Shown piece after piece: positions 1 through 11,364 of a stretch of 29,223 nt of DNA. The stretch is taken from the NCBI RefSeq assembly GCF_000485595.1, contig NW_014577171.1, positions 437,169 through 466,391 of the forward strand, given 5' to 3'. The notes below the pieces were generated by a model, which saw only the letters and a list, made by a program, of their open reading frames with translations, searched no databases and had not been told where the DNA came from. Positions within the stretch are counted from its first letter, which is position 1, and each line of letters starts with the position of its first letter. The position numbers and the translations under genes are program-made. The stretch comes from Priapulus caudatus (taxonomy: Eukaryota > Priapulida > Priapulimorpha > Priapulimorphida > Priapulidae).

Positions 1-916
1 CATTCAATGTATGTATTAATGATACTTCCAAGGTTGTACTGTATTTGTGTGGGTTTTAAATTTTAGTGCAAAATGTAAGTGTTTTTTTTTGACAGACAGG
101 TAACGTCCGTGTCTACTAAATTCAAAAGAAGATAAAACATTAAAAAATAATATATTTTAAGGATTATTTTGTTTCATCAAACCAATTTGTGTCATTTCTA
201 ACCATATCTAAGACATAATGGAGGGGAATAAAATTTAAATATTTATACAACATGTTAAGCATGCAAAAATTACACGTCACAAAATGTCACGAGAAAACAT
301 TGACATTTTCACACTAAAACATGTATAAAATTTGTATTCCATGACAAATTCTGGTCAAAACTATTGTTTTTATCTCTACAGCTTAAAATTGAAACTACTA
401 CATTCATAATTTGTTATAAACAGATATATGGGAAAATATGTCCCAAAAAGTTACGCACGTTATTTATTACTCGATAGCTCGGAAGCACCCAGATGCTACA
501 CTTCATTCACAAGCCTCACTCAAATGGTTGATTGCACGTTTTAAGTAAATTGGTCAGGCACATCTCAGTCTCTAGTTTGTACTTCCACATTGTGTTTTTG
601 GATACCCGGAGTAGTGCTAGTGTTTAACAATTCATGTGATTTTTGAAATCACTGATAATTGCACTAGTTGTGTAATAAGTTCTATAAAAAATAACAGGGT
701 GTATGTAGATGAGTGGCAAAGTTGAATGCTGCCACAATGACTGGCAACCTTGACTGGGTTACCCTTTCATGCAACCAGAACCAATTGTACAAATAAGTTA
801 TGCATAATTGATTGTTGTGAAAGTCTGTATTACAAATATTAAATGACTGTGAGACGGGTTCCGGATAGGAATAGGGTGTATAGTAAATATCCTTTTCTTA
901 CAATTCATTAATCATA
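1..916. other. AT-rich intergenic or intronic DNA, no gene seen
   Basis: The stretch is AT-rich with many stop codons in all frames. No exon, RNA gene or terminal-repeat element was recognised. It is duplicated at 7020-7932. Confidence 0.6.
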
Positions 917-1365
917 TGTGACCCGCTTCAGCAAAACCAGGATTAAGTAGGAAATTCTACAAATTAAGTTATGTGCATATCTGAATATATAATTTAATTA
1001 CCTTTAAAATGATATATAATATTTGGCTATATCTAAAGAATGGACTGATCTACAGCAATTTGAAGATCGGAAACCGACTTATTCCGGAATATGCAGCTTT
1101 TGAGATAAAGCGTTCCGGGTAAGGGGCCCAGTCGGGGATGAGCGGTCAGGGGCCCTTCAAAATAATTATTTTATTTTTTTAAAATTAAAAATGACCATAA
1201 TAATCTAGAGATATCTGAACCTATATATATATCTGGATTAAATATGCACTTAGAAACTTATTTTCGTCTAGGTAGGCCATTTTCAGCATTGACATGTGTG
1301 CATGCTCATTTATACTCAAAACAATGACTTGCGACTTAGTCCATATTAGGCTGGAGCGGGTCACA
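917..1365. mobile_element. Tc1/mariner-type MITE candidate (TGTGACCCGC ends), D1 copy
   Basis: Inverted termini are TGTGACCCGCTTCAGC on the left (917-932) and its near-perfect complement GCTGGAGCGGGTCACA on the right (ending 1365). Both sides are flanked by TA, compatible with a TA target duplication. The length is 449 bp and no transposase is encoded. The interior includes an A/T-rich run near 1160-1190. The TA target is the basis for suggesting Tc1/mariner; superfamily assignment is an inference. Confidence 0.65.
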
Positions 1366-1373
1366 TATATTAG

Positions 1374-1708
1374 CAGGGCGCGAAATTAGCACCGGCATAT
1401 GGCGGCAAATTATTTGGAGGCCGGTAACATTGGCAAAACACCGGCCATGTGGTTTCAGCTGTGTTAGCGAGTTACATTTGTATTTATTGCCTACATTATT
1501 TATAGCAAATGGCCTACATTACTGTTTTGCCTGAAGGATATCACGCCATAACTTATCAACATTTTACAAATTTGAAATCGAAAATGCATGCATGAAACAT
1601 GACATTGATTTTACAAACAAATTTGTGAGGGCTGGTAAATTATGGTGAGCCTTTACTGTTTACCAGCCATCTGGGCCGGTGCAAAAATAATCTGAATTTC
1701 GTGCCCTG
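1374..1708. mobile_element. CAGGG-ended MITE 'a', 335 bp, D1 copy
   Basis: It starts CAGGGCGCGAAATT and ends AATTTCGTGCCCTG, which are complementary apart from one base. It is flanked directly by ATTAG on both sides (1369-1373 and 1709-1713), giving a 5-bp target duplication. Internal inverted segments (CCGGC/GCCGG, and a GGTAAA/TTTACC hairpin near 1635-1670) could fold. It has no coding capacity. Terminal CAGGG with 5-bp duplications recalls hAT5-like or Transib-like elements, but the superfamily is unassigned. Confidence 0.75.
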
Positions 1709-2387
1709 ATTAGTACAAACAATATATAGCAATGGTGAGGCATTTTTACTTGTTATCCAGTGGCCAGCTGTCAGAAACTCAAATGTTTATGACTGTCATA
1801 AGTGTAAAGTGTTATAACTTTTGTACAACACTTAAAAAGTTATGACATTTTAGTGGTTATGGTGTCATAACTGTTTGCTATTTCTTTCAAGGGCTGTAGA
1901 TTTTAAAATAAGGCTGTAAGTTTCCCCCAAGTGAATCTACGCCAAGGTTGAAGTCAAGCTTGCATAATTTACTTTACCATTTTCAGTCATTTTTATTCTT
2001 CATTAAATGCATAATTCAAATTAACATTTTGGCGGGAGTGAGTTCTGTGATACAAGGGCACATCGTCCATGAGGCTAGTGAAAGTTGTTGTAACATTCAC
2101 GGATGACTGGTTTTACGTAGAGCTGCAGGTTCTGAAAGTCTGACAAATGGGTCAGGGTTACATGTGTCTACTGATGCTTGAAGTGCTATACTATCTATAT
2201 TCTATACTATCTCTAATTCTATCTCTCACGTAGTCACATTTTTTAATATGTGGCTGTGCAGACGCACCTGTGTCTCCATGCATGGTGTGTGCAGAATCAT
2301 GATGGTACTGCATTATAATTTATTTGTTTGGTAACTTGAACATGGCCGAACAATTTCTAAACCATGCAACTGTGTTTATATGCTATA

Positions 2388-2738
2388 CAGGGGTAGAAAT
2401 GAACTTTTGAACAAGGGAGTCCAATGGATTCCCTACCCTCAAAAAGAGGGAGTCCGCAGCAAAATGAGAGAGTCCGCAGTCTGAGGTTCAAAATTAAAAA
2501 TATTAACAATAACGCATGTGCTTATTTTTAAGATTCATGCAGTTGCACGTCTGCCAAATTTTCTTTTGACATTAGCTGAAAAAATACAGTAATTCTGCGA
2601 GGCCGTGCTCCGGAACGAACTAGTTAGTATGGCCGAGTTTTCAGGGAGTCACACGGACTCCTGCATATGGCAAATCAGGGAGTCCGACAGTAAATCAGGG
2701 AGTTTTCGACTCCGGACTCCCGTTAATTTGGCACCCTG
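2388..2738. mobile_element. CAGGG-ended MITE 'b', 351 bp, D1 copy
   Basis: The left end reads CAGGGGTAGAAATGAAC and the right end, complemented, reads CAGGGTGCCAAATTAAC. It is flanked by CTATA on both sides (2383-2387 and 2739-2743). The interior is built from repeated GGGAGTCC words in both orientations (near 2428, 2448, 2468, 2644, 2680 and 2720). This explains a short serine-rich open frame here that is not a gene. It shares the CAGGG terminus and 5-bp duplication with MITE 'a' but differs inside. Confidence 0.75.
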
Positions 2739-4145
2739 CTATAGCAACACTACAAAATCTGCACCCAGTTTAATATGGGACGAACAGAGCAAATAGTAGC
2801 TGTTATGTTCAGTAGCTTTCATGAAACGCAACACTGGCAATAGTACTGTAGGTTCCTGGGATTTAATTCAGAACTATTTTGTATCTGTCTGGAGTGCGAG
2901 CTTAGCAATAGTATACAGGCAGAGACCAAACAACTTATGACTGGATTGATGAATACATATTTTATTTTATTATACTATATATGATAATAATGATTAATGT
3001 TTTAGAAAGTCTTCAAATCTAATCTTATTAGCTTGTGCAAGTATATTGGTTTTGTATTTTTACATTGCTTCTCTTATATATCCCCCCATACAAATCATTA
3101 CGTCATGCCCAGAAGGCAACAGTAAGTTCGTATACATGTGTGCTCTGCGTCTTTCTAATGTATTGGATTTCGGGCAGCTGAACATTTGCATGGCAGCTAT
3201 TTTTAGAAGTGTCTAATGGGTACTAACTGCATATGCCCCCAGCTACAGTGTAATACTACTAGTGTCATTGACTAGTAGTGATCAAGGTATTACATTTAGT
3301 CATTTGACTCTGTCTCAGATTAGACGACTTATTAGTCCTAATCTGGGCCACCTCTGAAAGTAGTGATCGAAATTAATATTTTAATATTTGCTCTGCATGG
3401 CAGATACAGCCCCTATTTTAGTGTCAGTTTCCAAGAACCCCAAACCCCAAACATCAGTCCATGTGATAAGCTAAGTCCCTAAAATATGAGCTGGGCCCCT
3501 AATATTTTTTCGTACAGGACCAGGTGGCTATTTTACATATATTGAGTAAATAACATTAATAATAAATCGAACTTAGTGAGCACAATAAAATACACCATTA
3601 AAGTTAACCTAAGAAGCCTTCTAACTGTTTTAGCAAATCTTTGAATGTGTCTCCTTAAGCCATGTGTTCATCTGGTGTGTTTGAGACTTGGAGTGTATAG
3701 TATATTACTATCTTCATCTCTCAGTGTTACTGTTATCTGGCATTTTTCATCACGTTTTGTTCAATTATTTTTTAGGATGCTATCCAGTTGCAATGGAAAT
3801 TTTGTAATGTTAAAAATTAAAATAAGGAAATTGCCTCATGTAGCAACTGATGGACAATTGAGGGATTGGTAAAATTTAAGAAGTTATATATACATAGACT
3901 TAATTTGTCGAAGGAAAGATGAGGAATCAACTGGATGTAATCAGAACAGACTAGATAATTCAATTGTCAATATTATTTATTTAGACAAGTTAATTTTATT
4001 TTTTACTAACAAACTAAACTTTGGAGATTGGGAAAAAACAGTTATGTATTGGGGAATTTTTCTCATGTGGTCAGATTACATGCAACAGACGTTTGCACAA
4101 CGTCTCGGGGTGGCCCTATATGCTTTTATGAATTCTGCTTGGTTT
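2739..4145. other. AT-rich non-coding stretch, no gene seen
   Basis: The sequence is low-GC with scattered stop codons. No homologous protein, RNA gene or terminal-repeat element was recognised. It is duplicated at about 9766-11159. A 75-codon open frame at 3645-3872 is broken in the second copy and is not supported. Confidence 0.6.
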
Positions 4146-4430
4146 TTAGCTCATCTGACGAAGTCAGATGCAGCTTGTAGAATCGCATGATTGTCCGTCC
4201 GTGCGTCAACAGTTGGGCACAAATCTTAACCGCTCGACGTACGGTCACGATATTAGGGACGTCGGGGGGGGGGGGGGTCGTGAAAAGGATTCAGGATGAC
4301 AAATTTAACTTTAGGTTAAGACAACTTAACTTAAGGTATAGGAGGAAATACGGAATTGCGGCACAAATCTTAACGGCTCGACCTATGCTCTTAATAGTCG
4401 GTGTATAGTGTGATGGGCAGGAAACCCATC
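4146..4430. repeat. TAGCTCATCTGAC hairpin repeat, D1 copy
   Basis: It begins TTTTAGCTCATCTGAC-GAA-GTCAGATG, a short hairpin, followed by GTCCGTCCGTGCGTCAACA and a G homopolymer at about 4263-4276. This opening followed by 'gtccgtc..gtcaac' is recalled from interspersed repeats of mollusc and other marine invertebrate genomes. A related start occurs at 11160 (D2) and a short fragment at 5311-5366. Its 3' boundary is uncertain. Confidence 0.6.
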
Positions 4431-5237
4431 ACCAGTGCGAAATTGGAGGTCCAGGGTTCAACATTAACTTTTTATTATACTAGACCATCGGGCTAGTAAG
4501 TGAGGAAACCCACTAGCCCTGACCTAACTTTCACTAGCCCAGACCCAGACCATTGTTATGGGAAACTTTATTTTGATTTGTGTTATCGTATGAATCCATA
4601 GATGCTGTTTCTCGCGCTTTAAATCGCGCATGGGCCGAGTTCACGTGCAGCATTCGTATTCTACCACGGGCATACACGAGCGCACGGTTTATCGATCGTC
4701 TACTGCGGCTGGCAGCAAGCCACGTTATTGTTTTTGCCGAAGAGTAGACTGGTATCAGCTCTGTTACCCAATGTACACGCTCTGCGACAAACAGTGCGGC
4801 CGCGAACCAGTCTAGCCAGAGGTGACTTTTCAGTGCAATATATATGACCAATTCTAACACGACCAGTCGGGCTACTAGCACTCTGGTTGTATGCGACCGG
4901 ACCAAGCATTTACCCGACTAGGTCGGTCGGGTGTGGGTTAGTGTCGAACCCTGAGGTCACAGGTCAAAGGGCAGTGGGGGAAAGGTCAGATATCACACAT
5001 TTTCTGAGGACATGGGCTAGCGGACAGAGTGAACAACTTTTTTGTTTCAGCGCTGACCTACTATTTTTATTACTTTACACCATGAAATGTGCATTCCACT
5101 GACGTGCGAATAGTAAGTGTCTGATAACCTTTTGACCCTCAAGAGGAGGGTTAAACATGGATTCCTGAACTGCCTCAATGATGTCACAGTGTTCTCATAT
5201 TCATGGCACAATGACATCCATAATCTGGAAAGCCAGT
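4431..5237. other. CpG-richer non-coding segment between GGGCTAGTA-like words
   Basis: The segment from about 4600 to 4820 has more CpG than its surroundings. It is bracketed by near-identical direct words, GACCATCGGGCTAGTA (about 4482) and GACCAGTCGGGCTACTAG (about 4861). It is duplicated at about 12275-13083 with indels that change every open frame, so it is not a coding exon. It may be part of a mobile element; termini were not resolved. Confidence 0.4.
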
Positions 5238-5307
5238 GAGCCTGGATAGCCCAACGGCTACAGCACAGGATTAAGGCTCAAAGGTCCTTGGATCGAATCC
5301 CATCAGA
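5238..5307 (+). repeat. tRNA-like SINE fragment, D1 copy
   Basis: A 70-bp segment has a D-arm-like GCCCAACGGC and a B-box-like GGATCGAATCC (consensus GGTTCGAANCC) at the right spacing, followed by a T run. The acceptor and T stems do not pair cleanly, so a functional tRNA is unlikely. A tRNA-derived SINE head or decayed tRNA is the better reading. A second copy is at 13084-13153. Confidence 0.4.
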
Positions 5308-5310
5308 TTT

Positions 5311-5366
5311 TTAGCTCATCTGACATAGTCAAGATGCAGCTTGTAGAATCGCATGATCGTCCGTCC
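5311..5366. repeat. Fragment of TAGCTCATCTGAC repeat at a duplication breakpoint
   Basis: It matches 4147-4200 for about 55 bases (TTAGCTCATCTGAC to GTCCGTCC), then switches abruptly at 5367 to sequence paired with D1 position 1857. D2 continues differently after its tRNA-like fragment. This is therefore the joint between D1 and the partial copy C3. Confidence 0.7.
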
Positions 5367-6367
5367 TTATGGTGTCATAACTGTTGCTATTTCTTCAAAG
5401 GCTGTAGATTTTAAAATAAGGCTGTAAGTTTCCCCCAAGTGAATCTACGCCAAGTTGTGAAGTAAGCTTGCATAATTTACTTTACCATTTCAGTCATTTT
5501 TATTCTTCATTAAATGCATAATTCAAATTAACATTTTGGCGGGAGTGAGTTCTGTGATACAAGGGCACATCGTTCATGAGGCTAGTGAAAGTTGTTGTAA
5601 CATTCACGGATGACTGGTTTTACGTAGAGCTGCAGGTTCTGAAAGTCTGACAAATGGGTCAGGGTTACATGTGTCTACTGATGCTTGAAGTGCTATACTA
5701 TCTATATTCTATACTATCTCTAATTCTATCTCTCACGTAGTCACATTTTTTAATATGTGGCTGTGCAGACGCACCTGTGTCTCCATGCATGGTGTGTGCA
5801 GAATCATGATGGTACTGCATTATAATTTATTTGTTTGGTAACTGAACATGGCCGAACAATTTCTAAACCATGCAACTGTTGTTATATGCTATACAGGGGT
5901 AGAAATGAACTTTTGAACAAGGGAGTCCAATGGATTCCCTACCCTCAAAGAGGGAGTCCGCAGCAAAATGAGAGAGTCCGCAGTCTGAGGTTCAAAATTA
6001 AAAATATTAACAATAACGCATGTGCTATTTTAAGATTCATGGCAGTTGCACGTCTGCCAAATTTTCTTTTGACATTAGCTGAAAAAAATACAGTAATTCT
6101 GCGAGGCCGTGCTCCGAGAACGAACTAGTTAGTATGGCCGAGTTTTCAGGGAGTCACACGGACTCCTGCATATGGCAAATCAGGGAGTCCGACAGTAAAT
6201 CAGGGAGTTTTCGACTCGGGACTCCCGTTAATTTGGCACCCTGCTATAGCACATACAAAATCTGCAACCAGTTAATATGGGAGAACAGAGCAAATAGTAT
6301 CTGTTATGTTCAGTAGCTTTCATGAAACGCAACACTGGCAATAGTACTGTAGGTTCCTGGGATTTAA
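5367..6367 (+). repeat. Partial third copy C3 of the duplicated segment
   Basis: It aligns to D1 1857-2866. Where D1 and D2 differ by substitution (for example CACATTTTTTAATATGTGG around 5745), C3 nearly always follows D1. Its differences from D1 are mainly one-base changes in homopolymers (CAAAAAGAGGG to CAAAGAGGG, TTATTTTTAAG to TATTTTAAG). It carries a copy of MITE 'b' at 5894-6243. Confidence 0.85.
5894..6243. mobile_element. CAGGG-ended MITE 'b', C3 copy
   Basis: It has the same termini and CTATA flanks as the D1 copy at 2388-2738, and was carried along with the duplicated segment rather than inserted independently. Confidence 0.7.
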
Positions 6368-7018
6368 CCACACTAGGTTTTACAGGCCTGAATCAATGAT
6401 CATCATATTATGAAAAGAGAAACCAAACCGGACCGGAAACCGGAAGTTGTTGCGACCTCTAGCGGCGACAAACACGCATGGTGTTGACTAGTTACTTCCC
6501 CTACTTAAGATCGGGAATATGATGCCCTATGGCCTATCGGTAAATATTGGTAAATTTTCATGCAAAATATCGGGAATTTCTGTAAATTCTCAGACATCAC
6601 ATAAAGAAGCTGAAAGATCATGAATAGACCATTTACTCCATTTATTTCCACTGGCCCATCGGGCTTGTTCATTTACCAGTTTCATGGTTCCCATGGAAAA
6701 TTTACTGGCCTCGGATACCGGGCCAGTGGTTAATTTCGCAGACTGTTACTCAGGAAATATTTGAGAGACAGCCATTTGTCTCTATTTTCAACTTTCTCAG
6801 ATGCATCTGACACAAATTCCTGATGTTACTTTCTGTGGAATGTTCCACTTTAACTGTGAGTAGGGGTGTTATGCCAACAGCATGTCTAGATTTTTTTTTT
6901 ACATCAAATTTATGGACGTTATATTTGACAGACATGCAGGCACCGATTTTTTATTTGATTTATTTGATGTGTAATCGCATTCTTTGAGAAAAAAGAGTAG
7001 TGGTCATGAAGATAAGAG
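6368..7018. other. Single-copy spacer before D2, no gene seen
   Basis: This stretch is not part of the duplicated unit. It contains an inverted pair CACTGGCCC (about 6649) and GGGCCAGTG (about 6718), which may mark a decayed small inverted-repeat element. Nothing else was recognised. Confidence 0.5.
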
Positions 7019-7932
7019 ATTCAATGTATGTATTAATGATACTTCCAAGGTTGTACTGTATTTGTGTGGGTTTTAAATTTTAATGCAAAATGTAAGTGTT
7101 TTTTTGACAGACAGGTAACGTCCGTGTCTACTAAATTCAAAAGAAGATAAAACATGAAAAAATAATATATTTTAAAGATTATTTTGTTTCATCAAACCAA
7201 TTTATGTCATTTCTAACCATATCTAAGACATAATGGAGGGGAATAAAATTTAAATATTTATACAACATGTTAAGCATGCAAAAATTACTCGTCACAAAAT
7301 GTCACGAGAAAACATCGACATTTTCACACTAAAACATGTATAAAATTTGTATTCTATGACAAATTCGGGTCAAAACTATTGTTTTTATCTCTACAGCTTA
7401 AAATTGAAACTCTACTACATTCATAATTTGTTATAAAGAGATATATGGAAAAATATGTCCCAAAAAGTTACGCACGTTATTTATTACTCGATAGCTCAGA
7501 AGCACCCAGATGCTACACTTCATTCACAAGCCTCACTCATATGGTTGATTGCACGTTTTATGCAAATTTGTCAGGCACATCTCAGTCTCTAGTTTGTACT
7601 TCCACATTGTGTTTTTGGATACCCGGAGTAGTGCTAGTGTTTAATAATTCATGTGATTTTTGAAATCACTGATAATTGCACTAGTTGTGTAATAAGTTCT
7701 ATAAAAAATAACAGGGTGTATGTAGATGAGTGGCAAAGTTGAATGCTGCCACAATGACTGGCTCCCTTGACTGGTTAACTTTTCATGCAACCAGAACCAA
7801 TTGTACAAATAAGTTATGCATAATTGATTGTTGTGAAAGTTTGTATTACAAATATTAAATGACTGGGAGACAGGTTCCAGATAGGAATAGGGTGTATAGT
7901 AAATATCCTTTTCTTACAATTCATTAATCATA

Positions 7933-8376
7933 TGTGACCCGCTTCAGCAAAACCAGGATTAAGTAGGAAATTATACAAATTAAGTTATGTGCATATCTGA
8001 ATATATAATTTAATTACCTTTATAATGATATATAATATTTGGCTATATCTAAAGAATGGACTGATCTACAGCAATTTGAAGATCGGAAACCGACTTATTC
8101 CGGAATATGCAGCTTTTGAGATAAAGCGTTCCGGTTAAGGGGCCCAGTCGGGGATGAGCGGTCAGGGGTCCTTCAAAATTATTATTTTATTTTTTTTAAA
8201 TTAAAAATGACCATAATAATCTAGAGATATCTGAACCTATATATATCCGGATTAAATATGCACTTAGGAACTTATTTTTGTCTAGGTAGGCCATTTTCAG
8301 CATTGACATGTGTGCGTGCTCATTACTCAAAACAATGACTTGCGACTTAGTCCGTATTATGCTGGAGCGGGTCACA
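7933..8376. mobile_element. TGTGACCCGC MITE, D2 copy
   Basis: It has the same inverted termini and TA flanks as 917-1365, with a few small internal indels. Confidence 0.6.
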
Positions 8377-8384
8377 TATATTAG

Positions 8385-8719
8385 CAGGGCACGAAATTAG
8401 CACTGGCATATGGCGGCAAATTATTTGGAGGCCGGTAACATTGGCAAAACACCGGCCATGTGGTTTCAGCTGTGTTAGCGAGTTACATTTGTATTTATTG
8501 CCTACATTATTGATAGCAAATGGCCTACATTACTGTTTTGCCTGAAGGATATCACGCCATAACTTATCAACATTTTACAAATTTGAAATCGAGTATGCAT
8601 GCATGAAACATGACATTGATTTTACAAACAAATTTGTGAGGGCTGGTAAATTATGGTGAGCCTTTACTGTTTACCAGCCATCTGGGCCGGTGCAAAAAAA
8701 ATCTGAATTTCGTGCCCTG
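8385..8719. mobile_element. CAGGG-ended MITE 'a', D2 copy
   Basis: It begins CAGGGCACGAAATT, which makes the terminal inverted repeat perfect with its right end AATTTCGTGCCCTG. It is flanked by ATTAG on both sides. It is orthologous or paralogous to 1374-1708. Confidence 0.7.
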
Positions 8720-9398
8720 ATTAGTACAAACAATATATAGCAATGGTGAGGCATTTTTACTTGTTATCCAGTGGCCAGCTGTCAGAAACTCAAATGTTTA
8801 TGACTGTCATAAGTGTAAAGTGTTATAACTTTTGTGCAACACTTAAAAAGTTATGACATTTTAGTGGTTATGGTGTCATAACTGTTTGCTATTTCTTTCA
8901 AGGGCTGTAGATTTTAAAATAAGGCTGTAAGTTTCCCCCAAGTGAATCTACGCCAAGGTTGAAGTCAAGCTTGCATAATTTACTTTACCATTTTCAGTCA
9001 TTTTTATTCTTCATTAAATGCATAATTCAAATGAACATTTTGGCAGGAGTGAGTTCTGTGATACAAGGGCACATTGTCCATGAGGCTAGTGAAAGTTGTT
9101 GTAACATTCACGGGTGACTGGTTTTACGTAGAGCTGCAGGTTCTGAAAGTCTGACAAATGGGTCAGGGTTACATGTGTCTACTGATGCTTGAAGTTCTAT
9201 ACTATCTATATTCTATACTATCTCTGATTCTATCTCTCACGTATTCACATCTTTTAATATATGGCTGTGCAGACGCACCAGTGTCTCCATGCATGGTGTG
9301 TGCAGAATCATGATGGTACTACATTATAATTTGGTTGTTTGGTAACTTGAACATGGCCGAACAATTTCTAAACCATGCAACTGTATTTATATGCTATA

Positions 9399-9765
9399 CA
9401 GGGGTAGAAATTAACTTTTGAACAAGGGAGTCCAACGGATTCCCTACCCTCAAAAAGAGGGAGTCCGCAGCAAAATGAGAGAGTCCGCAGTCTGAGGTTC
9501 AAAATTAAAGATATTAACAATAACGCATGTGCTTATTTTTAAGATTCATGCAGTTGCACGTCTGCCAAATTTTCTTTTGACATTAGCTGAAAAAATACAG
9601 TAATTCTGCGAGGCCGTGCTCCAGAACTGAACTAGTTAGTAATAGTATGGCAGAGTTTTCAGGGAGTCACACAGACTCCTGCATATATAATATATGTCAA
9701 ATCAGGGAGTCCGACAGTAAATCATGGAGTTTTCGACTCCGGACTCCCGTTAATTTGGCACCCTG
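9399..9765. mobile_element. CAGGG-ended MITE 'b', D2 copy
   Basis: It is flanked by CTATA on both sides. It is slightly longer than the D1 copy because of small insertions around 9638-9693. Confidence 0.7.
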
Positions 9766-11159
9766 CTATAGCAACACTACAAAATCTGCACCCAGTTATG
9801 AGACGAACAGAGCAAATAGTAGCTGTTATGTTAAGTAGCTTTCATGAAACGCAACACTGGCAATAGTACTGTAGGTTCCTGGGATTTAATTCAGAACTAG
9901 TTTGTATCTGTCTGGAGTGCGAGCTTAGCAATAGTATACAGGCAGAGAGAGACCAAACAACTTATGACTGGATTGATGAATACATATTTTATTTTATTAT
10001 ACTATATATGATAATAATAATTAATGTTTTAGAAAGTCTTCAAATCTAATCTTATTAGCTTGTGCAAGTATATTGGTTTTGTATTTTTACATTGCTTCTC
10101 TTATGTATCCCCCATACAAATCATTACGTCATGCCCAGAAGGCAACAGTAAGTTCGTATACATGTGTGCTCTGGGTCTTTCTAATGTATTGGATTTCGGG
10201 CAGCTGAACATTTGCATGGCAGCTATTTTTAGAAGTGTCTAATGGGTATGCATATGCCCCCAGCTACAGTGTAATACTACTAGTGTCGTTGACTAGTAGT
10301 GATCAAGGTATTACAATTTACATTTAGTGATTTGACTCTGTCTCAGATTAGATGACTTATTAGTCCTAATCTGGGCCACCTCTGAAAGTAGTGATCGAAA
10401 TTAATATTTTAATATTTGCTCTGCATGTCAGATACAGCCCCTATTTTAGTGTCAGTTTCCAAGAACCCCAAACCCCAAACATCAGTCCATGTGATAAGCT
10501 AAGTCCCTAAAATATGAGCTGGGCCCCTAATATTTTTTCGTACAGGACCAGGTGGCTATTTTCCATATATTGAGTAAATAACATTAATAATAAATCGAAC
10601 TTAGTGAGCACAATAAAATACACCATTAAAGTTAACCTAAGAAGCCTTCTAACTGTTTTAGCAAATCTTTGAATGTGTCTCCTTGCCATACATGTGTTCA
10701 TCTAGTGTGTTTGAGACTTTGAGTGTATAGTATATTACTATCTTTACCTCTCAGTGTTACTGTTATCTGGTATTTTTCATCACGTTTTGTTCAATTATTT
10801 TTTAGGATGCTATCCAGTTGCAATGGAAATTTTCTAATGTTAAAAATTAAAATAAGGAAATTGCCTCATGTAGGGATTGGTAAAATTTAAGAAGTTATAT
10901 ATACATAGACTTAATTTGTCGAAGGAAAGATGTAATCGACAAATCAACTGGATGTAATCGGAACAGACTAGATAATTCAAATGTCAATATTATTTATTTA
11001 GACAAGTTTATTTTATTTTTTACTAACAAACTTAACTTTGGAGATTGGGAAAAAACAGTTATGTATTGGGGAATTTTTCTCATGTGGTCAGATTACATGC
11101 AACAGACGTTTGCACAACGTCTCGGGGTGGCCCTATATGCTTTTATAAATTCTGCTTGG
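9766..11159. other. AT-rich non-coding stretch in D2, no gene seen
   Basis: It is the counterpart of 2739-4145. No coding or RNA feature was recognised. Open frames here do not match the reading frames of the D1 copy. Confidence 0.6.
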
Positions 11160-11364
11160 TTTTTAGCTCATTTGACGAAGTCAGATGCAGCTTGTAGAAT
11201 CGCATGATTGTCTGTCTTTCCGTCCGTGCGTCAACAGTTGGGCACAAATCTTAACCGCTCGACGTACGGTCACGATATTAGGGATGTCAGGGGGGGGGGG
11301 TCTGAAAAGGATTCAGGATGACAAATTTGGGGGTCAATGGTCAAAGGTCAAGATGTGTAAACGG
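11160..11364. repeat. TAGCTCATCTGAC hairpin repeat, D2 copy, ends at assembly gap
   Basis: It begins TTTTAGCTCATTTGAC-GAA-GTCAGATG. It continues past a G run (about 11291-11300) into a GGTCAATGGTCAAAGGTCA stretch, then runs into Ns. The D1 counterpart lacks that stretch. Confidence 0.6.

Larger units (their letters stand above)
1..5312 (+). repeat. Direct duplication, copy D1
   Basis: Position 2 onward aligns base for base, with scattered substitutions and 1-10 base indels, to position 7020 onward. The match runs to about 4285, and resumes from 4371 (paired with 12215) to about 5312 (paired with 13157). The copy contains no supported coding region. Its ORFs are short, are not preserved between copies and lie inside repeats. 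It holds a TA-flanked MITE, two CAGGG-ended MITEs, a TAGCTCATCTGAC repeat and a tRNA-like fragment, all shared with D2. Between 4287 and 4370 it differs from D2, which has other sequence plus an N gap there. It could be an allele misplaced in tandem or a true segmental duplication. Confidence 0.9.

Noticed and set aside
2605-2796. Serine-rich short open frame seen in all three copies
   Set aside because: It lies within the GGGAGTCC sub-repeats of CAGGG-ended MITE 'b'. Frames and ends differ between copies, so it is not a gene.
4534-5102. Several open frames in the CpG-richer segment, repeated near 12397-12954
   Set aside because: Indels between the duplicate copies shift the frames without compensation, and no known domain is seen.
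5238-5307. Functional tRNA gene
   Set aside because: The B-box is present but the acceptor and T stems do not pair. It is better explained as a SINE head or decayed tRNA.
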